Part shown: positions 63,376-64,000 of the stretch, one piece after another | Numbering within the stretch: position 1 is the first letter of the stretch | Layout of the letters: each line of letters opens with the position of its first letter | Source: Psychroserpens jangbogonensis | GTDB lineage: Bacteria; Bacteroidota; Bacteroidia; Flavobacteriales; Flavobacteriaceae | Length of the DNA: 64,000 nt | Direction of reading: 5' to 3' | Assembly (NCBI RefSeq): GCF_000797465.1 | Contig: NZ_JSWG01000004.1 | Span: 186,001-250,000, forward strand | The notes under the pieces: model-generated | What the model was told of the DNA's origin: nothing | What the model saw: only the letters and a program-made list of their open reading frames with translations | The model's database searches: none | Program-made: the position numbers and the translations under genes

Positions 63376-64000
63376 ATGAAGAAACTATACACGTTACTTA
63401 TATTATTACTTTCATTTAGTTCTTTTGCCCAAGATCTTCTTATGCAAGATGGCACATTTAATAGATGTGAACCTGATGTATTTTATGATTCGGGAGGAGC
63501 TGCAGGTTCTTATTCAAGTGATGAAACGATTGTTACTACCATTTGTGCAGAAAACGCCGGAGATTTTATAAGCCTTAATTTTACGACATTTAGTACACAA
63601 CTTAACACAGATATACTAACCATTTATGATGGTGACGATACTACTGCTCCAGTTATTGGTTCTTTTTCTGGAGTTGCAGGTCCTGGAGTTGTTACAGCTT
63701 CTGTAACTAATACTAGTGGTTGTATCACATTAGAGTTTGTTTCCAACGCAACGGGAACTACAACAGGTTGGGCAGCAAGCATTACTTGCCAAGAACAATG
63801 TCAAATTATTACTGCATCTATAGATAGTACAGATCCTGTGGCAAATAATTCAGGAGTAATTGAGGTTCCACCTGGAACTACTGTTGATTTTAATGGTAGC
63901 GCAACATTTTCAGATGATGATACTGGAGCAACTTATGATTGGAATTTTGGAGATACAATTACAGATGTAGGAACTTCGGTTTCTCATCTTTACGCAAACC
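63376..64000 (+). CDS. secreted surface protein with CUB-like and PKD domains (3' truncated by window)
   Basis: At least 208 residues; the frame is open to the window end. A signal peptide (KKLYTLLILLLSFSSFAQ) precedes a CUB-like domain (about 24-140) with TFNRCEPDVFYDSGGAAGSY, ILTIYDGDD and GCITLEFVSNATGTTTGWAA, with four cysteines. A PKD domain follows (PPGTTVDFNGSATFSDDDTGATYDWNFGD, about 155-200). This architecture is typical of large type IX-secreted adhesins or enzymes of flavobacteria; the C-terminal sorting domain would lie beyond the window. Function is not known. Confidence 0.85.
   Translation, partial: MKKLYTLLILLLSFSSFAQDLLMQDGTFNRCEPDVFYDSGGAAGSYSSDETIVTTICAENAGDFISLNFTTFSTQLNTDILTIYDGDDTTAPVIGSFSGVAGPGVVTASVTNTSGCITLEFVSNATGTTTGWAASITCQEQCQIITASIDSTDPVANNSGVIEVPPGTTVDFNGSATFSDDDTGATYDWNFGDTITDVGTSVSHLYAN

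Overview
The window reads as chromosomal DNA of a member of the Bacteroidota, most likely family Flavobacteriaceae; the genus cannot be told from sequence alone. Support: low GC, promoters of the Bacteroidota type (a TAnnTTTG -7 box, sometimes with a TTG-type -33 box) and few Shine-Dalgarno sequences, a full alternative complex III operon (actABCDEF) joined to cytochrome oxidase coxBA, the type IX secretion/gliding gene sprA in the order ruvA-sprA-gcvH, a RemB-like gliding protein, IFPGCE-type TonB proteins and a hybrid two-component regulator with an AraC output domain. No phage, insertion sequence or CRISPR array was seen.

Layout. 1-2.5 kb: 5' part of a DUF2723 membrane protein (minus strand), a lone tRNA-Gln with its own promoter and terminator, and a two-domain universal stress protein. 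2.6-7.3 kb: rimP-nusA-infB, preceded by a leader with a terminator-like hairpin. 7.3-19.8 kb: a small SPOR protein (minus strand), then the respiratory operon actA-F plus coxB and coxA, closed by a terminator. 19.8-29.4 kb: ruvB, then an accessory-looking stretch with a cytochrome P450, a 1361-residue hybrid sensor/regulator, a methyltransferase and a leucine-rich-repeat lipoprotein, then queG. The LRR gene lies between two imperfect direct repeats made of the promoter and 5' end of queG. 29.5-44.7 kb: maeB, ruvA, sprA, gcvH, a VanZ-like protein, two tandem tonB genes and a remB-like gene whose N-terminus carries the same module as the TonB C-termini.

44.7-51.1 kb: a metallo-beta-lactamase-fold protein (minus strand) facing a second cytochrome oxidase locus with heme O synthase (ctaB), two subunit III-family genes, subunit IV, a SCO-like protein without cysteines, SCO, DUF420 and a 75-residue CxxC protein. 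These probably supply and assemble the oxidase whose subunits I and II are encoded 26 kb upstream with ACIII. 51.2-58.6 kb: a MacB-type ABC efflux set (ATPase, two permeases, two adaptors around a TolC protein). 58.6-63.0 kb: tsaB, then minus-strand genes for a MscS channel, two tandem secreted paralogues of unknown function, dodecin and a NifU-family protein. 63.4 kb to the end: start of a secreted CUB/PKD surface protein.

Most of the window is conserved core. The more unusual observations are the queG 5' duplication around the LRR gene, an intrinsic terminator for mscS hidden inside the 3' coding end of tsaB, the tandem secreted paralogues whose terminators kept pairing through matched stem changes, the HhH extension on ActC, the calcium-loop insert in SprA and the TonB/TonB/RemB module sharing.
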